Shown here: positions 47,501-57,577 of the stretch, in pieces | How the letters are laid out: each line of letters starts with the position of its first letter | How positions within the stretch are numbered: the first letter of the stretch is position 1 | Source: Flavobacteriales bacterium | Lineage (GTDB): Bacteria; Bacteroidota; Bacteroidia; Flavobacteriales_F; PHOS-HE28 | Direction of reading: 5' to 3' | DNA: 64,000 nucleotides | NCBI GenBank assembly: GCA_016705545.1 | Contig: JADIYA010000009.1 | Coordinates: 124,001 to 188,000 of the forward strand | The notes under the pieces: generated by a model | The model's input: only the letters and a program-made list of their open reading frames with translations | Databases searched by the model: none | Told to the model about the DNA's origin: nothing | Translations under genes and position numbers: made by a program

Positions 47501-50059
47501 TGGCAGCTGGCATTCCAAGTGTCGTTGGTCGTGCATGCGTTGTTGTCGTTGCAGGCGGTTCCCGCTACAGCGGTTCCACCGGGCACGCCGGCGCAATCAA
47601 CTTGCTGCCCGCAGGCGGTCCCGATTGCGTAACGATAGATCACCCGCGACTTGTAGGGCTGCAGCGTGATTGATGCGCCCATCACGTTGCCGTCTGTATC
47701 CTTCCAGCAACCGGCAGGGATGCTGAAGACCTGCGCAGTGGCTTGCTCATTCACAAGGATCATCTGGCGCTGCAAGGGATCCACCGGCACGGCCGTCACG
47801 CGCTCAAGCGTAACATTATCCAGGTAGTAGATGCCCGCGGTGTAGCTGCTGGTGAACATGCACACGCCCTGGTCCGTTCGGTCGCTCTGGAAGAAATGCT
47901 CAACATCGCGACGGTTGGCATCGAAGGGGAATGGACGCTCACCGATCCGGAAGGGGTCATTGGCCTGGCTGTTAGCCTTGAATCCAACGACGAGTTCACC
48001 CATCACATCGCCCACCATGCTGAACTTCATCCGGTACCATGAGTCCTGCTGGACCCCTACCGTGGCACTATGATTCAGGTTATGGGTGCCATACGTTGCA
48101 TTGCTGGTGAAACTGGTTTTCAGGCAGCCGACATCAAGCTTGGTGGTGTTGTGAGTGATCACTCCCTGGCTGGGCCAACCGGTCCAACCGGTCACGTTGC
48201 TCCCGAATGTGCCGTTCGGCACCGCCAACGTGGCTAGCACCTGCTGCACTTCCATGCTGGGGAGGTAGAGGGGGCTCCGCGTGCCGGTGGGGTCCTCATT
48301 CATCACCGCTTGCCAGCGCTCCAAGGTGTAATAGTCATGCGCCCCCGTGACCGAGTTGCGCAAGTAGATGCTGCGGTCGTTATAAGGGCTGAAGTAGCGG
48401 TTGCCCGTCCAAGTGCCGAAGTCCACGAAGTTGGCGCTGTACACATGGTACTGCTGGATGAGCAGCTGATCCTTGTTCAGGCTGTAGAAGACGTTGTTGC
48501 TGTAGACCGTGTTGTACGCCGGCACATGGAAGGGGGCCGTAGCTCCGGGGCCGTTGTAGTTGCTGTAGTCGGAGATGAAGAGCTGGATCTGGTTATTGAA
48601 GAGCACATTGTCCTCGATGCGGTTGCCGGTGAACAGCATGGTGTGGTCCACGTACATGCCGGATCCCTTGCAGTTCATCACGGTGTTGCCCTTCACCAGG
48701 ATGTTCTTGTTGAACACATTGCCGAAGTAGATGCCCATGCAGATGGGCACGGAATGCACCCAGCCGATGGCGCTGCTCTCCACATCGCCGTTCAGGTCGC
48801 GCACCACGTTGTCGCGGATGATGGCGCCGTCGGTCTGATCGAAGGTGATGCCCGCGCCATCATTGAGGATGGCCATGCTATTGATGACCAGGTTGCGCTC
48901 CACGATGGCATTGTTGTTCACGGCGATGCCGCAATAGCCCACATTCTCAACACGGTTGTCGCGCACGGTCATGCCCGTTCCGTTGGTGCGGATGGCGATG
49001 TAACCCATGTTCTGCTCGCCGAGGCCCTTCACCATGGCGATGTTGGTGAAGGTGCACTGCTCGAGCACGGAATTATTATCGAGCAGCACCACCGCGCTGC
49101 CATAGGTGCGTTGCACATCGAGGTGGTGGAAGTGCTGATTGCTGCCGGTGCTGTAGATGGCCTGCCAGGTATCGGTGAAGGTGCAGTTGAAGGCCTCAAG
49201 GTCGGTGGTGCCGGAAAGGCGAAGACTGGCCGTGGTATGGTGACGGAAATGGATCTCGCTCACCTTGATGTGATGCCGCTGCCAGCCGCCGTATAGCCCG
49301 TAATCGGTCACCGCGGCCTCCACGAGCACCGTGTTCGGGTTCGCGTTGTTCGGGCACCAGAGGTAGAGCATGCCTGTGGCCCTGTCGTGGAACCACTCGC
49401 CGGGTGCATCGAGCAGCGCGAGCTTGTTGCGCATGAAATAGCCCCACTGCCAGGTGCCCAGGTTGTTGCCCGTTGCCGTGTGCGTGAGGGTGCTGTTGCT
49501 GAAGGCGGATACATAGGCTGTGTCGTAGCTCCAATTGGTGGTGCGGATCACAGCGGTGGCACCGGTCCAATAGCCGCTGGCCTGGTTCAGCTCGCTATCG
49601 GTGAGACTGGTGCTGGTGCCTTGGTCCACACGCAACCAACCGGTGTTGGGGAACCGCGCGATCTCTTGCAATGCGCCGTTCACGAACACTTGTTTCGTGG
49701 CTTGGCTCAAGGGCGCCTTCCAGATGTTGCCGCTGTGGAGCGTCCATCCCGTAACGGCCACGCTGCCCCTTGAGTATGGGTTGGGCGCCGGTGCCATAAG
49801 CACCCACCTCGATGTAGGCGGTGGCGTTCCCGCTGTTCAGGATGCTCAGCTTGCCACGGTACTCTCCGCCGCGTTGGAACAAGATGCGGTCGCCGGGCTG
49901 GAAGCTGCTGCTGAGCTGATTGGCGCGGTCGATGGTGCGCCAAGGCGTGGATTGGCTGGTTCCGTTGTTGCTGTCGTTGCCCGTGGGCGAGAGGTAGTAG
50001 GTGGCCGCGTTCACGGAAAGACCGCCAAGGACCAGTATCAGGGAGAGGAGCTCGCGCAT
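44530..50059 (-). CDS. giant T9SS-secreted protein: beta-helix, eight Ig-like repeats, sorting domain (one frameshift)
   Basis: The gene starts at ATG 50059 with a signal peptide (ELLSLILVLGGLSVNAATY). A single inserted base near 49765 shifts the frame (ILKG then SVAVTGWTLHSGN), so the raw frame seems to start at 49803. Repaired length is about 1842 residues. Residues ~110-560 form a right-handed parallel beta-helix (NTVLVEAAVTDYG, IIRDNVVRDL, ILVKGNTVMNC). A carbohydrate-binding-like domain, a Cys-rich linker, eight Ig-like repeats of 79 residues (47481-45586), an SprB-like repeat and a T9SS type A sorting domain (FPNPAMGATTISI) follow. It should be displayed on the cell surface and may bind or cleave polysaccharide; the family is not fixed. 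Confidence 0.88.
45586..47481 (-). repeat. eight tandem 237-bp coding repeats in alternating A/B order
   Basis: Each unit encodes 79 residues with SFC(T/A)GGxV or TFCNGGSV, YQWRxNG, SGAT, SYTVVVT and TVTVSAAP. Odd units (1, 3, 5, 7) begin TAS/TVSxTAxGxTSFCTGGN and even units (2, 4, 6) begin SATIxAGGATTFCNGGSV. The pattern suggests duplication of a 474-bp dimer. Unit 8 is intermediate. Confidence 0.85.
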
Positions 50060-50367
50060 AGGTTCAATGCCGCGGAGGTTCCGGATCCGGGCGCCGCGAA
50101 ATTGGCCCGAACCCGCGCCGCTCTAGGCTTCCGCCATCAACAGGCCATCCACAATTCGACCAGCGGCACCTAGCGCCCGATAGAGCCTGATTGATCCGCA
50201 GTTACCCGGCGCAGAAGCTGTTTGAGCAATGGTCCAAGCAAGCGGCCAATGTTGATAACCGTGCTAAAAGGGTGGGGCAATCAACAGGAGTAGCAGAAGC
50301 CCGGTTTGCTGCTCCGGTGCGAGTGAATCAACAGCCGACGACTCTTCGGCCATAGGCCGAATGCCTG
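50060..50367. other. 308-bp gap without a recognised gene
   Basis: Upstream of the giant gene's ATG and downstream of tRNA-Arg I see no convincing coding frame, promoter box or hairpin. Confidence 0.5.
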
Positions 50368-50441
<74 letters not shown>

Positions 50442-50461
50442 TTGGTCGGCAAAGGTGGCCA

Positions 50462-50494
50462 TGAAAAAGGGCCAACCTCAGTTGACCCTTTTCA
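50462..50494 (-). terminator. terminator-like hairpin between tRNA-Pro and tRNA-Arg
   Basis: On the minus strand TGAAAAGGGTCAAC, loop TGAG and GTTGGCCCTTTTTCA form a stem of about 14 bp (one G.T and one bulge) ending in a T run. It lies 3 nt after tRNA-Pro. Confidence 0.75.
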
Positions 50495-50497
50495 TTG

Positions 50498-50571
50498 TCG
50501 GGGCGGCCAGATTCGAACTGACGACCTCCTGCTCCCAAAGCAGGCGCGATACCGGGCTACGCTACGCCCCG
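50498..50571 (-). tRNA. tRNA-Pro (anticodon TGG)
   Basis: The minus strand has acceptor arms CGGGGCG and CGCCCCG, the D arm AGCGTAGCCCGGTATCGC, an anticodon stem-loop CCTGCTTTGGGAGCAGG with anticodon TGG, and a T arm CAGTTCGAATCTG. It is 74 nt with no encoded CCA. It is flanked by terminator-like hairpins on both sides. Confidence 0.95.
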
Positions 50572-50577
50572 AACGAA

Positions 50578-50600
50578 AAAGACCCGGCTGGCGGGCCTTT
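50578..50600 (-). terminator. terminator-like hairpin between tRNA-Ser and tRNA-Pro
   Basis: On the minus strand AAAGGCCCG, loop and CGGGTCTTT form a 9-bp stem (one G.T) followed by a T run. It starts 2 nt after tRNA-Ser and ends 7 nt before tRNA-Pro, leaving no room for a separate promoter. Confidence 0.7.
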
Positions 50601-50690
<90 letters not shown>

Positions 50691-50728
50691 GAGTGATTGT
50701 TGGAAAGAACGCTCCCTCAAAGGGAGCG

Positions 50729-50736
50729 CAAATATA
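50729..50736 (-). promoter_or_regulatory. -7 promoter box of the tRNA array
   Basis: TATATTTG on the minus strand matches TAnnTTTG exactly and lies about 38 nt before tRNA-Ser. A perfect 8-bp hairpin (CGCTCCCT/AGGGAGCG, 50710-50728) follows it in the leader. No -33 TTG was found. Confidence 0.6.
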
Positions 50737-50777
50737 GACGGCTCATCCGTACGCAGCAGACCACAGGATCGCGGGGC

Positions 50778-50785
50778 TACTTTTG
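50778..50785 (+). promoter_or_regulatory. -7 promoter box of the thiolase gene
   Basis: TACTTTTG matches TAnnTTTG and lies 28 nt before the ATG at 50814. It is divergent from the tRNA promoter. Confidence 0.55.
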
Positions 50786-50813
50786 CCGCCCTTCACCATT
50801 AAGCCCCCCACCT

Positions 50814-51992
<1,179 letters not shown>

Positions 51993-52082
51993 GCGCAGCG
52001 GCCATCAACAGCCGCGCGTTGAACCTGATCGCGCTGGGCCTCGGAAGGAACGATCCGCAGGGCGGAGCTTTGCGCTACGCGG

Positions 52083-52451
52083 ATGAAAGCCCTCTGGACC
52101 ATCGGCCTGCTGATCCTCAGCAACGCCTTCATGACTTTGGCCTGGTACGGCCACCTGCGCTTCAAGGAATTCGATTGGGGCAAAGGGCTCGGGCTCTTCG
52201 CCATCATCGGCATCAGCTGGGGCATCGCCTTCTTCGAGTACGTGCTGCAAGTACCGGCGAACCGCATCGGCAGCAATCTGCATGGCGGCCCGTTCACGCT
52301 GGTGCAACTGAAAGTGCTTCAAGAAGTGATCACGCTGGTGGTGTTCACGCTCTTCACGCTCGTTGCCTTCAAGCATGAAGCGCTGCGCTGGAACCATGCG
52401 CTGGCTGCTCTTTTCCTGGTGGCAGCGGTCTGGCTCGTGTTCAAGAAGTAG
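52083..52451 (+). CDS. DUF486 / DMT-like small membrane protein
   Basis: The 122-residue protein has four predicted transmembrane helices. It matches the DUF486 family of small drug/metabolite-like proteins in the segments MKALWTIGLLILSNAFMT, AWYGHLRFK and FFEYVLQVPANRIG. No substrate is known for the family. The ATG at 52083 is the first in frame for the family. Confidence 0.88.
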   Translation: MKALWTIGLLILSNAFMTLAWYGHLRFKEFDWGKGLGLFAIIGISWGIAFFEYVLQVPANRIGSNLHGGPFTLVQLKVLQEVITLVVFTLFTLVAFKHEALRWNHALAALFLVAAVWLVFKK

Positions 52452-52486
52452 CGCGGGGCTGCAGGAAGGAGGTTGGCGCGAAGGCT

Positions 52487-52596
52487 GGTTGAGGGTTTAT
52501 TCAGACCTTGTGCACCTGCTTAGCAAGTCAGTCAACCAGCAACCCTCAACCGGCCAGTCCGAGCGGCGCGAAGGACCAACCTTCACAACCTTCAAC
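52487..52596. repeat. inverted and direct repeat words related to those at 28330
   Basis: GGTTGAGGGTT (52487-52497) pairs perfectly with AACCCTCAACC (52541-52551); AACCTTCAC and AACCTTCAACC follow at 52578-52596. The same words occur at 28330-28403, in a non-coding gap before a gene. Confidence 0.55.
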
Positions 52597-52603
52597 CTCC
52601 CCC

Positions 52604-54604
52604 ATGCACTTCCCCCTGTTCGGTGAACTTGTTGTGATCCTCGCGCTGGCAGCGGGGATCCTGCTGGTGTTCCGCCGCTTCAGGCTGCCGGGCATCCTGG
52701 CATTCATCCTCACGGGCATGATCGCGGGTCCGCACGGCTGGGGCTGGGTGAAGGAAGTAGAGGAAGTGGAAGCTCTAGCGGAGATCGGCGTGGTCTTCCT
52801 GCTGTTCGTCATCGGCATGGAGTTCAGTTTGAAGAAGCTCGCGAGCCTGGGCAAGACGGTTTTCGGCGGCGGCGCGATGCAAGTGGGCCTCACCATCGTT
52901 GGCGTGACCGGCGTGCTTCATGCCTTCGGCGTGCGCACCGAGAGCGCGGTCTTCATCGGTTTCCTGGCCAGCTTGAGCAGCACCGCCATTGTGTTGCGCG
53001 TGCTGCAGGAAAAGGGCCGCATGGATAGCGCGCCGGGCCGCGTGGCCACAGCCATCCTCATCTTCCAGGACATCATCGTGGTGCCCATGATGCTCATCAC
53101 GCCGCTTCTGGCTGGCCAGAGCCAGGACATCACCAGCGACCTCCTCCTGCTGCTCGGAAAGATGGCCCTGCTCCTGGCAGCCGTATTCATCGGCGGCCGC
53201 TACATGGTGCCCAGGCTGCTGCGCGCGGCGATCAAAGGGCGCGGCAATGAGCTCTTCATCATCACCATCGTCGTGATCTGCTTCGCTGCCGCCTTCACCA
53301 CGCAGGCCATGGGGCTTTCCCTCGCGCTGGGCGCCTTCTTCGCGGGACTGGTGATCAGTGAGACCGAGCACGCCTACCACGCCACGGGCATCGTGCAGCC
53401 CTTCCACGAGCTCTTCCTGAGCTTCTTCTTCGTCTCCATCGGCATGCTGGTCGATGTGCGGCTCTTCCTTGATTCGCCCCTCACGATCATCGGACTCTTC
53501 GCTGGGGCCACCTTGCTGAAGGTGCTCGCCGCAGCGCTGGCCGTTTGGGTGCTGCGCTACCCGCTTCGCACCGCGCTGCACAGCGCGCTGGGCCTGTTCC
53601 AATTGGGCGAGTTCGGCTTCGTGCTCGCCATACCCGGACTGAAGCTGGGCCTGTTGAGCCAAGAGCATTACCAGCTCTTCCTCGCCGTAGCCATCCTTGG
53701 CATGGCCACCACGCCCTTCATGCTCGATCGCAGCGAGCGTATCGTGCGCAAGGTGTTCCTGCAATTCGTGCCCGCGCGGGTAAGCAACCGTCTCGACAGC
53801 CTCATGCGCGTGAAGCGCGAGCAGGAAAAGCGCATGGCCACCGTGCTCAAGGACCATGTGGTGATCATCGGCTTCGGGCTCAATGGGCAGAACGTGGCCA
53901 CCGCCGCCATGGAGAGCGGAATCCGCTGCGCCGTGGTGGAAGAGGATCCCGACCTGGCCCGCAAAGCGCAGGCGATCGGACTGCCCGTGCTCCACGGTGA
54001 TGCCACCAACGATCATGTGCTCCAAGAGGCGCATGTGGAACGCGCACGGGTCGTGGTGGTCGCGATCAGCGATCCCGAAGCCACCAAGAAGATCGTGGCC
54101 TGCATCAGGAGCATCAGCAGCGCCGTGTACATCATTGTGCGCACCCGCTACGTGCGCGAGATCCAGGCCAGCCTCGAAGCCGGCGCCAACGAAGTGATCC
54201 CTGAGGAATTCGAGACCAGCATCGAGATCTTCTATCGCGTGCTTCGCAAATACCTCGTGCCCGAGCAGCGCATCCAGGATCTCGTGGCCCGCATCCGCGG
54301 TGGGCACTACGGCATGCTGCGCGGCGTGAGCAGTTCACCGGCGGCGGCGCCCCAAGCACCATTGCCCATCCCAGGCATCGAGATCGCCACGCTACCGGTG
54401 ACCTTGGGGCGCGGCAAGGTGGTGGGCCGGACCGTGGCGGAGATAGGACTGCGCGAGAAGTACGGCATCACCGTGCTCGCCATCCGGCGCAAGGAGAGGC
54501 ACATCACCAACGTGACCGGCAGCACGCGCATCCTCACCGATGATGTGCTCTACCTGCTCGGAAGGCCGGAGGCCATCGTGCGGCTCGATCAGGAGTTGAG
54601 GTAA
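52604..54604 (+). CDS. CPA2-type cation:proton antiporter with TrkA-N and TrkA-C domains (KefB/YbaL-like)
   Basis: Starting at ATG 52604 gives 666 residues. Residues 1-385 form about 12 membrane helices (MHFPLFGELVVILALAAGIL; FFVSIGMLVDVRLFLDSP). Residues about 415-530 form a TrkA-N Rossmann domain (VIIGFGLNGQNVATAAM, with GxGxxG-like GFGLNG), and residues 575-660 a TrkA-C domain. This architecture belongs to monovalent cation/proton antiporters and K+ efflux systems. The 32-residue upstream in-frame segment is Ser/Pro-rich and lies within the repeat, so it was excluded. Confidence 0.93.
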   Translation: MHFPLFGELVVILALAAGILLVFRRFRLPGILAFILTGMIAGPHGWGWVKEVEEVEALAEIGVVFLLFVIGMEFSLKKLASLGKTVFGGGAMQVGLTIVGVTGVLHAFGVRTESAVFIGFLASLSSTAIVLRVLQEKGRMDSAPGRVATAILIFQDIIVVPMMLITPLLAGQSQDITSDLLLLLGKMALLLAAVFIGGRYMVPRLLRAAIKGRGNELFIITIVVICFAAAFTTQAMGLSLALGAFFAGLVISETEHAYHATGIVQPFHELFLSFFFVSIGMLVDVRLFLDSPLTIIGLFAGATLLKVLAAALAVWVLRYPLRTALHSALGLFQLGEFGFVLAIPGLKLGLLSQEHYQLFLAVAILGMATTPFMLDRSERIVRKVFLQFVPARVSNRLDSLMRVKREQEKRMATVLKDHVVIIGFGLNGQNVATAAMESGIRCAVVEEDPDLARKAQAIGLPVLHGDATNDHVLQEAHVERARVVVVAISDPEATKKIVACIRSISSAVYIIVRTRYVREIQASLEAGANEVIPEEFETSIEIFYRVLRKYLVPEQRIQDLVARIRGGHYGMLRGVSSSPAAAPQAPLPIPGIEIATLPVTLGRGKVVGRTVAEIGLREKYGITVLAIRRKERHITNVTGSTRILTDDVLYLLGRPEAIVRLDQELR

Positions 54605-54768
54605 TCGAAAAGGCTCGGGGTCGCTGATCCGCTCGCATCCGGGATTCTCGAATAGCGCGGTAAAGCGGGAATTCTGATGCTTGGCTGTCGTTGTCATGAT
54701 TGCTCATAGAAGACCTGTCATCCGACGACTACCCGACCCAGCAACCGATCGCCCGATACCTTCGCCCC

Positions 54769-55203
54769 ATGTCGCTCCAAGAGCTCGCGCAAAAGGTGGT
54801 TGCGCGGATGTACGACCATGACCCTTACAGCATCTGGCTCGGCATTGAGCGTCTGAAGGTGGAACCAGGGCTATGCGTGCTGCGGATGAGCGTGCGCGAA
54901 GAGATGCTCAATGGCTTCGCCATCGCCCATGGCGGGATCACCTACTCCCTCGCCGATAGCTGCCTCGCCTTCGCCTGCAACAGCCATGGCATCCAGAGCG
55001 TGAGCGTGGAGACCAGCATCAGCCACACCAAGGCCGTGAAGGCCGGCGATGTGCTCACCGCCACCAGTGAAGAGATGAGCCTCACACGGAGCATCGGCAT
55101 CTACTACATCACCGTTACCAACCAGAACCGCGAACAAGTGGCCCTCTTCAAGGGGACCGTGTATCGCACGGGCAAGCCCTGGTTCCCGGAAACACATCCA
55201 TAG
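54769..55203 (+). CDS. paaI: PaaI-type hydroxyphenylacetyl-CoA thioesterase
   Basis: The 144-residue hotdog protein starts MSLQELAQKVVARMYDHDPY and has the PaaI signature NGFAIAHGGITYSLADSCLA, with the HGG motif and the Asp of the active site. PaaI removes CoA from ring-opened or dead-end intermediates of the phenylacetate pathway. The box TACCTTCG lies only 5 nt before the ATG, so the mRNA may be nearly leaderless. A thiolase starts 6 nt downstream, which fits a paa-type pair. Confidence 0.9.
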   Translation: MSLQELAQKVVARMYDHDPYSIWLGIERLKVEPGLCVLRMSVREEMLNGFAIAHGGITYSLADSCLAFACNSHGIQSVSVETSISHTKAVKAGDVLTATSEEMSLTRSIGIYYITVTNQNREQVALFKGTVYRTGKPWFPETHP

Positions 55204-55209
55204 ACCTGA

Positions 55210-56415
55210 ATGAAAGAAGCCTACATCGTTGACGCCGTGCGCACGCCCATTGGCAGCTTCGCCGGGGCCTTGGCGCCTGTTCGTGCTGACGACCTCGCCG
55301 CTCATGTGCTACGCGAATTGATGAAGCGCCACCCAGGGCTCGACCCCGCAGCCATCGACGACGTGATCATGGGATGCGCCAATCAGGCGGGCGAGGACAA
55401 TCGCAATGTGGCCCGCATGGCCTTGCTGCTAGCGGGCCTGCCTGTAACCGTGCCGGGAGAGACCGTGAACCGGCTCTGCGCCTCAGGCATGAGCGCGGTG
55501 GTGGGTGCAGCGCGCGCCATCGCTGCTTCGAACGGAGATCTCTTCATCGCTGGCGGAGTGGAGCACATGACCCGCGGCCCTTGGGTAATGAACAAGACCA
55601 GCACACCCTACGGCCGCGATGCCCAGCTCTTCGATAGCAGCTTCGGCTGGCGCTTCGTGAACCCGCGCATGAAGGAGCAATTCGGCACCGAAGCCATGGG
55701 CGAGACGGCCGAGAACCTGCTTGATGCGAACCCCATCTCGCGCGAGGACCAGGATCGCTTCGCCCTGTGGAGCCAGCAAAAGGCGACTGCAGCGCAGGCT
55801 AGCGGCCGGCTCGCCCAGGAGATCGCACCAGTGCCGATCCCGCAGCGGAAAGGTGATCCAGTGCTCTTCACGCATGATGAATTCGTGAAGCCCAAGACCA
55901 CGATTGACGGACTTTCCGCGCTGAAACCCGCATTCCGGAAGAACGGCACCGTAACCGCCGGTAACGCGAGCGGGCTCAACGATGGCGCTGCCGCTGTGCT
56001 GGTGGCCAGTGAGCTTGGCCTGAAACAGCATGGCCTCGCACCCAAGGCGCGCATCGTGAGCAGCGCAGTGGTGGGTGTGGAGCCGCGCATCATGGGCATC
56101 GGTCCTGTTAATGCCACTAAGCTTGCGCTGAAACGTGCTGGCCTCACCATGGAGCAGATTGACCTTTTCGAGCTGAATGAGGCCTTCGCGGCGCAGGTTC
56201 TGAGCTGTACCCGCTCGCTGGGCATCGCTGATGATGATCCACGGATGAACCCCAATGGTGGTGCCATTGCCTTAGGCCACCCGTTGGGCATGAGTGGCGC
56301 CCGTCTATTGCAAACCGCAGCCATTGAGCTTCAGGCACTTGGCAAGCGGTACGCGCTCTGCACCATGTGCATCGGCGTGGGCCAGGGATACGCCGTGGTC
56401 ATTGAGCGCTGTTGA
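55210..56415 (+). CDS. acetyl-CoA acyltransferase (3-oxoadipyl-CoA thiolase-like)
   Basis: The 401-residue thiolase starts MKEAYIVDAVRTPIGSFAGA. It has Cys90 in VNRLCASGMSAVVGA, the His-containing ELNEAFAAQVL, GGAIALGHPLGMSGARL and the C-terminal TMCIGVGQGYAVVIE. The SPxGxG variant sequences and its adjacency to PaaI suggest a PaaJ/PcaF-type enzyme that cleaves 3-oxoadipyl-CoA or 3-oxo-5,6-dehydrosuberyl-CoA; a general beta-oxidation role is possible. It is a separate copy from the thiolase at 50814. Confidence 0.93.
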   Translation: MKEAYIVDAVRTPIGSFAGALAPVRADDLAAHVLRELMKRHPGLDPAAIDDVIMGCANQAGEDNRNVARMALLLAGLPVTVPGETVNRLCASGMSAVVGAARAIAASNGDLFIAGGVEHMTRGPWVMNKTSTPYGRDAQLFDSSFGWRFVNPRMKEQFGTEAMGETAENLLDANPISREDQDRFALWSQQKATAAQASGRLAQEIAPVPIPQRKGDPVLFTHDEFVKPKTTIDGLSALKPAFRKNGTVTAGNASGLNDGAAAVLVASELGLKQHGLAPKARIVSSAVVGVEPRIMGIGPVNATKLALKRAGLTMEQIDLFELNEAFAAQVLSCTRSLGIADDDPRMNPNGGAIALGHPLGMSGARLLQTAAIELQALGKRYALCTMCIGVGQGYAVVIERC

Positions 56416-56487
56416 AATCCATCCGTCGATCAGACGGAACACTGGTTTCACATCAATGCTAGCTTGGCCGCCCTAAACGCCTGCTCC

Positions 56488-57084
56488 ATGCTCCCTCAGG
56501 AACAGATAAACCTGTACATCGCCGAACGCCCGGAATGGCAGCGGAAGATGTTGGTGCGGCTGCGGCAGTTGATCCACTCTGTGGATGAAGAAATCGAGGA
56601 GACCTGGAAATGGAACAGTCCGCACTTCGATCACGACGGCATCATGATCGGCCTGCAAGCTTTCAAGGAGCACGTGGCCGTGTGGTTCCACAAGGGCGCG
56701 CTGATCAAGGACCCGAAGAAGCTCTTTGAGAAGGACGATACCAAGGGCATGCGCTCCTACAAGCTGCGTGAAACGGACACCATCAACGAAGCCGCTTTCG
56801 TTGATCTGGTGAAGCAAGCCGTGAAGGTGAACCTGAGCGGAGCCAAGCTATCGGACGCCAAGCCCGCCCGGAAGGCCCTCGTGGTGCCGCCTGAATTGGA
56901 GAATTGCTTGAAGAAGGATGAGGAAGCGTGGGCGCACTGGGAGAATTTCAGCTACACCCACAAGAAGGAATACGTGGAGTGGGTCAACGACGCCAAGCAG
57001 GACGAGACCCGGAAGCGCCGTATAGCGCAGGCGCTGGAAATGATCCGCGCCGGCGTTGGCAAAGAAGACAAGCACCGGGTGTGA
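56488..57084 (+). CDS. DUF1801 / YdeI-OmdA-like protein
   Basis: The 198-residue protein has an N-terminal DUF1801 domain (residues 1-110; PEWQRKMLVRLRQLIHSVDE, ETWKWNSPHFDHDGIMIGLQ) and a C-terminal OmdA/YdeI helical region (residues 130-195; PPELENCLKKDEEAWAHWEN, YTHKKEYVEWVNDAKQDETR). No enzymatic activity is known. ATG 56488 starts the family match; eight residues upstream in frame were dropped. A bidirectional terminator separates it from rpmE2. Confidence 0.9.
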   Translation: MLPQEQINLYIAERPEWQRKMLVRLRQLIHSVDEEIEETWKWNSPHFDHDGIMIGLQAFKEHVAVWFHKGALIKDPKKLFEKDDTKGMRSYKLRETDTINEAAFVDLVKQAVKVNLSGAKLSDAKPARKALVVPPELENCLKKDEEAWAHWENFSYTHKKEYVEWVNDAKQDETRKRRIAQALEMIRAGVGKEDKHRV

Positions 57085-57103
57085 CCGGCATATCGAGAAA
57101 CGA

Positions 57104-57129
57104 AAAAGCCCCCGTCGCCGGGGGCTTTT
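57104..57129. terminator. bidirectional terminator between the DUF1801 gene and rpmE2
   Basis: AAAAGCCCCCG (57104-57114) and CGGGGGCTTTT (57119-57129) form a perfect 11-bp stem with A/T runs on both sides. It lies between convergent genes, so it can serve both. Confidence 0.9.
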
Positions 57130-57146
57130 CATTTCAGGGTTGTGCC

Positions 57147-57431
57147 TTATTCAGCAGAGGAAGCCGCTGCATCACGCTTCTCCGTGTGCCTGGCGAAACG
57201 CTTGTTGAACTTGTCCACGCGGCCTGCAGTATCCACCAGCATCATCTTGCCGGTGTAGAAGGGATGGCTGGTGTAGCTGATGTCAAGCTTGATCAGGGGG
57301 TACTCGTTGCCGTCCTCCCATTTCATGCTGTCCTTGGTGGCTGCGCAACTCTTGCCGAGGAACATGTACTCATTGCTCATGTCCTTGAAAACCACCGTGC
57401 GGTAGTTCTCGGGGTGGATGCCTTTCTTCAT
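57147..57431 (-). CDS. rpmE2: 50S ribosomal protein L31, type B
   Basis: The 94-residue protein starts MKKGIHPENYRTVVFKDMS and has LDISYTSHPFYTGKMMLVDT with GRVDKFNKRFARH. It lacks the CxxC zinc ligands of type A L31, so it is the zinc-independent form. The promoter is unusually clear (57471-57500, minus strand), 40 nt upstream of the ATG. A 14-residue in-frame extension beyond the ATG is Arg-rich and overlaps the promoter side, so it was dropped. Confidence 0.95.
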   Translation of the reverse strand: MKKGIHPENYRTVVFKDMSNEYMFLGKSCAATKDSMKWEDGNEYPLIKLDISYTSHPFYTGKMMLVDTAGRVDKFNKRFARHTEKRDAAASSAE

Positions 57432-57470
57432 GGCCTTTCTCGTTAGTGCCGCCCTCCTGCGAGCGGGGCG

Positions 57471-57500
57471 CAAATGTAGCCGTTAACCTCATTCGGGCAA
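57471..57500 (-). promoter_or_regulatory. Bacteroidota promoter (TTG-N19-TACATTTG) of rpmE2
   Basis: On the minus strand TTG (57500-57498) is followed after 19 nt by TACATTTG (57478-57471), the full consensus spacing, 40 nt upstream of the rpmE2 ATG. Confidence 0.8.
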
Positions 57501-57577
57501 GCCCTTGGGACACCCCGAAGGCAATGATCTGCCCATCCGTGCGTATGGGCATTCGGTTCCGGCCATCTTTGCCCGCC

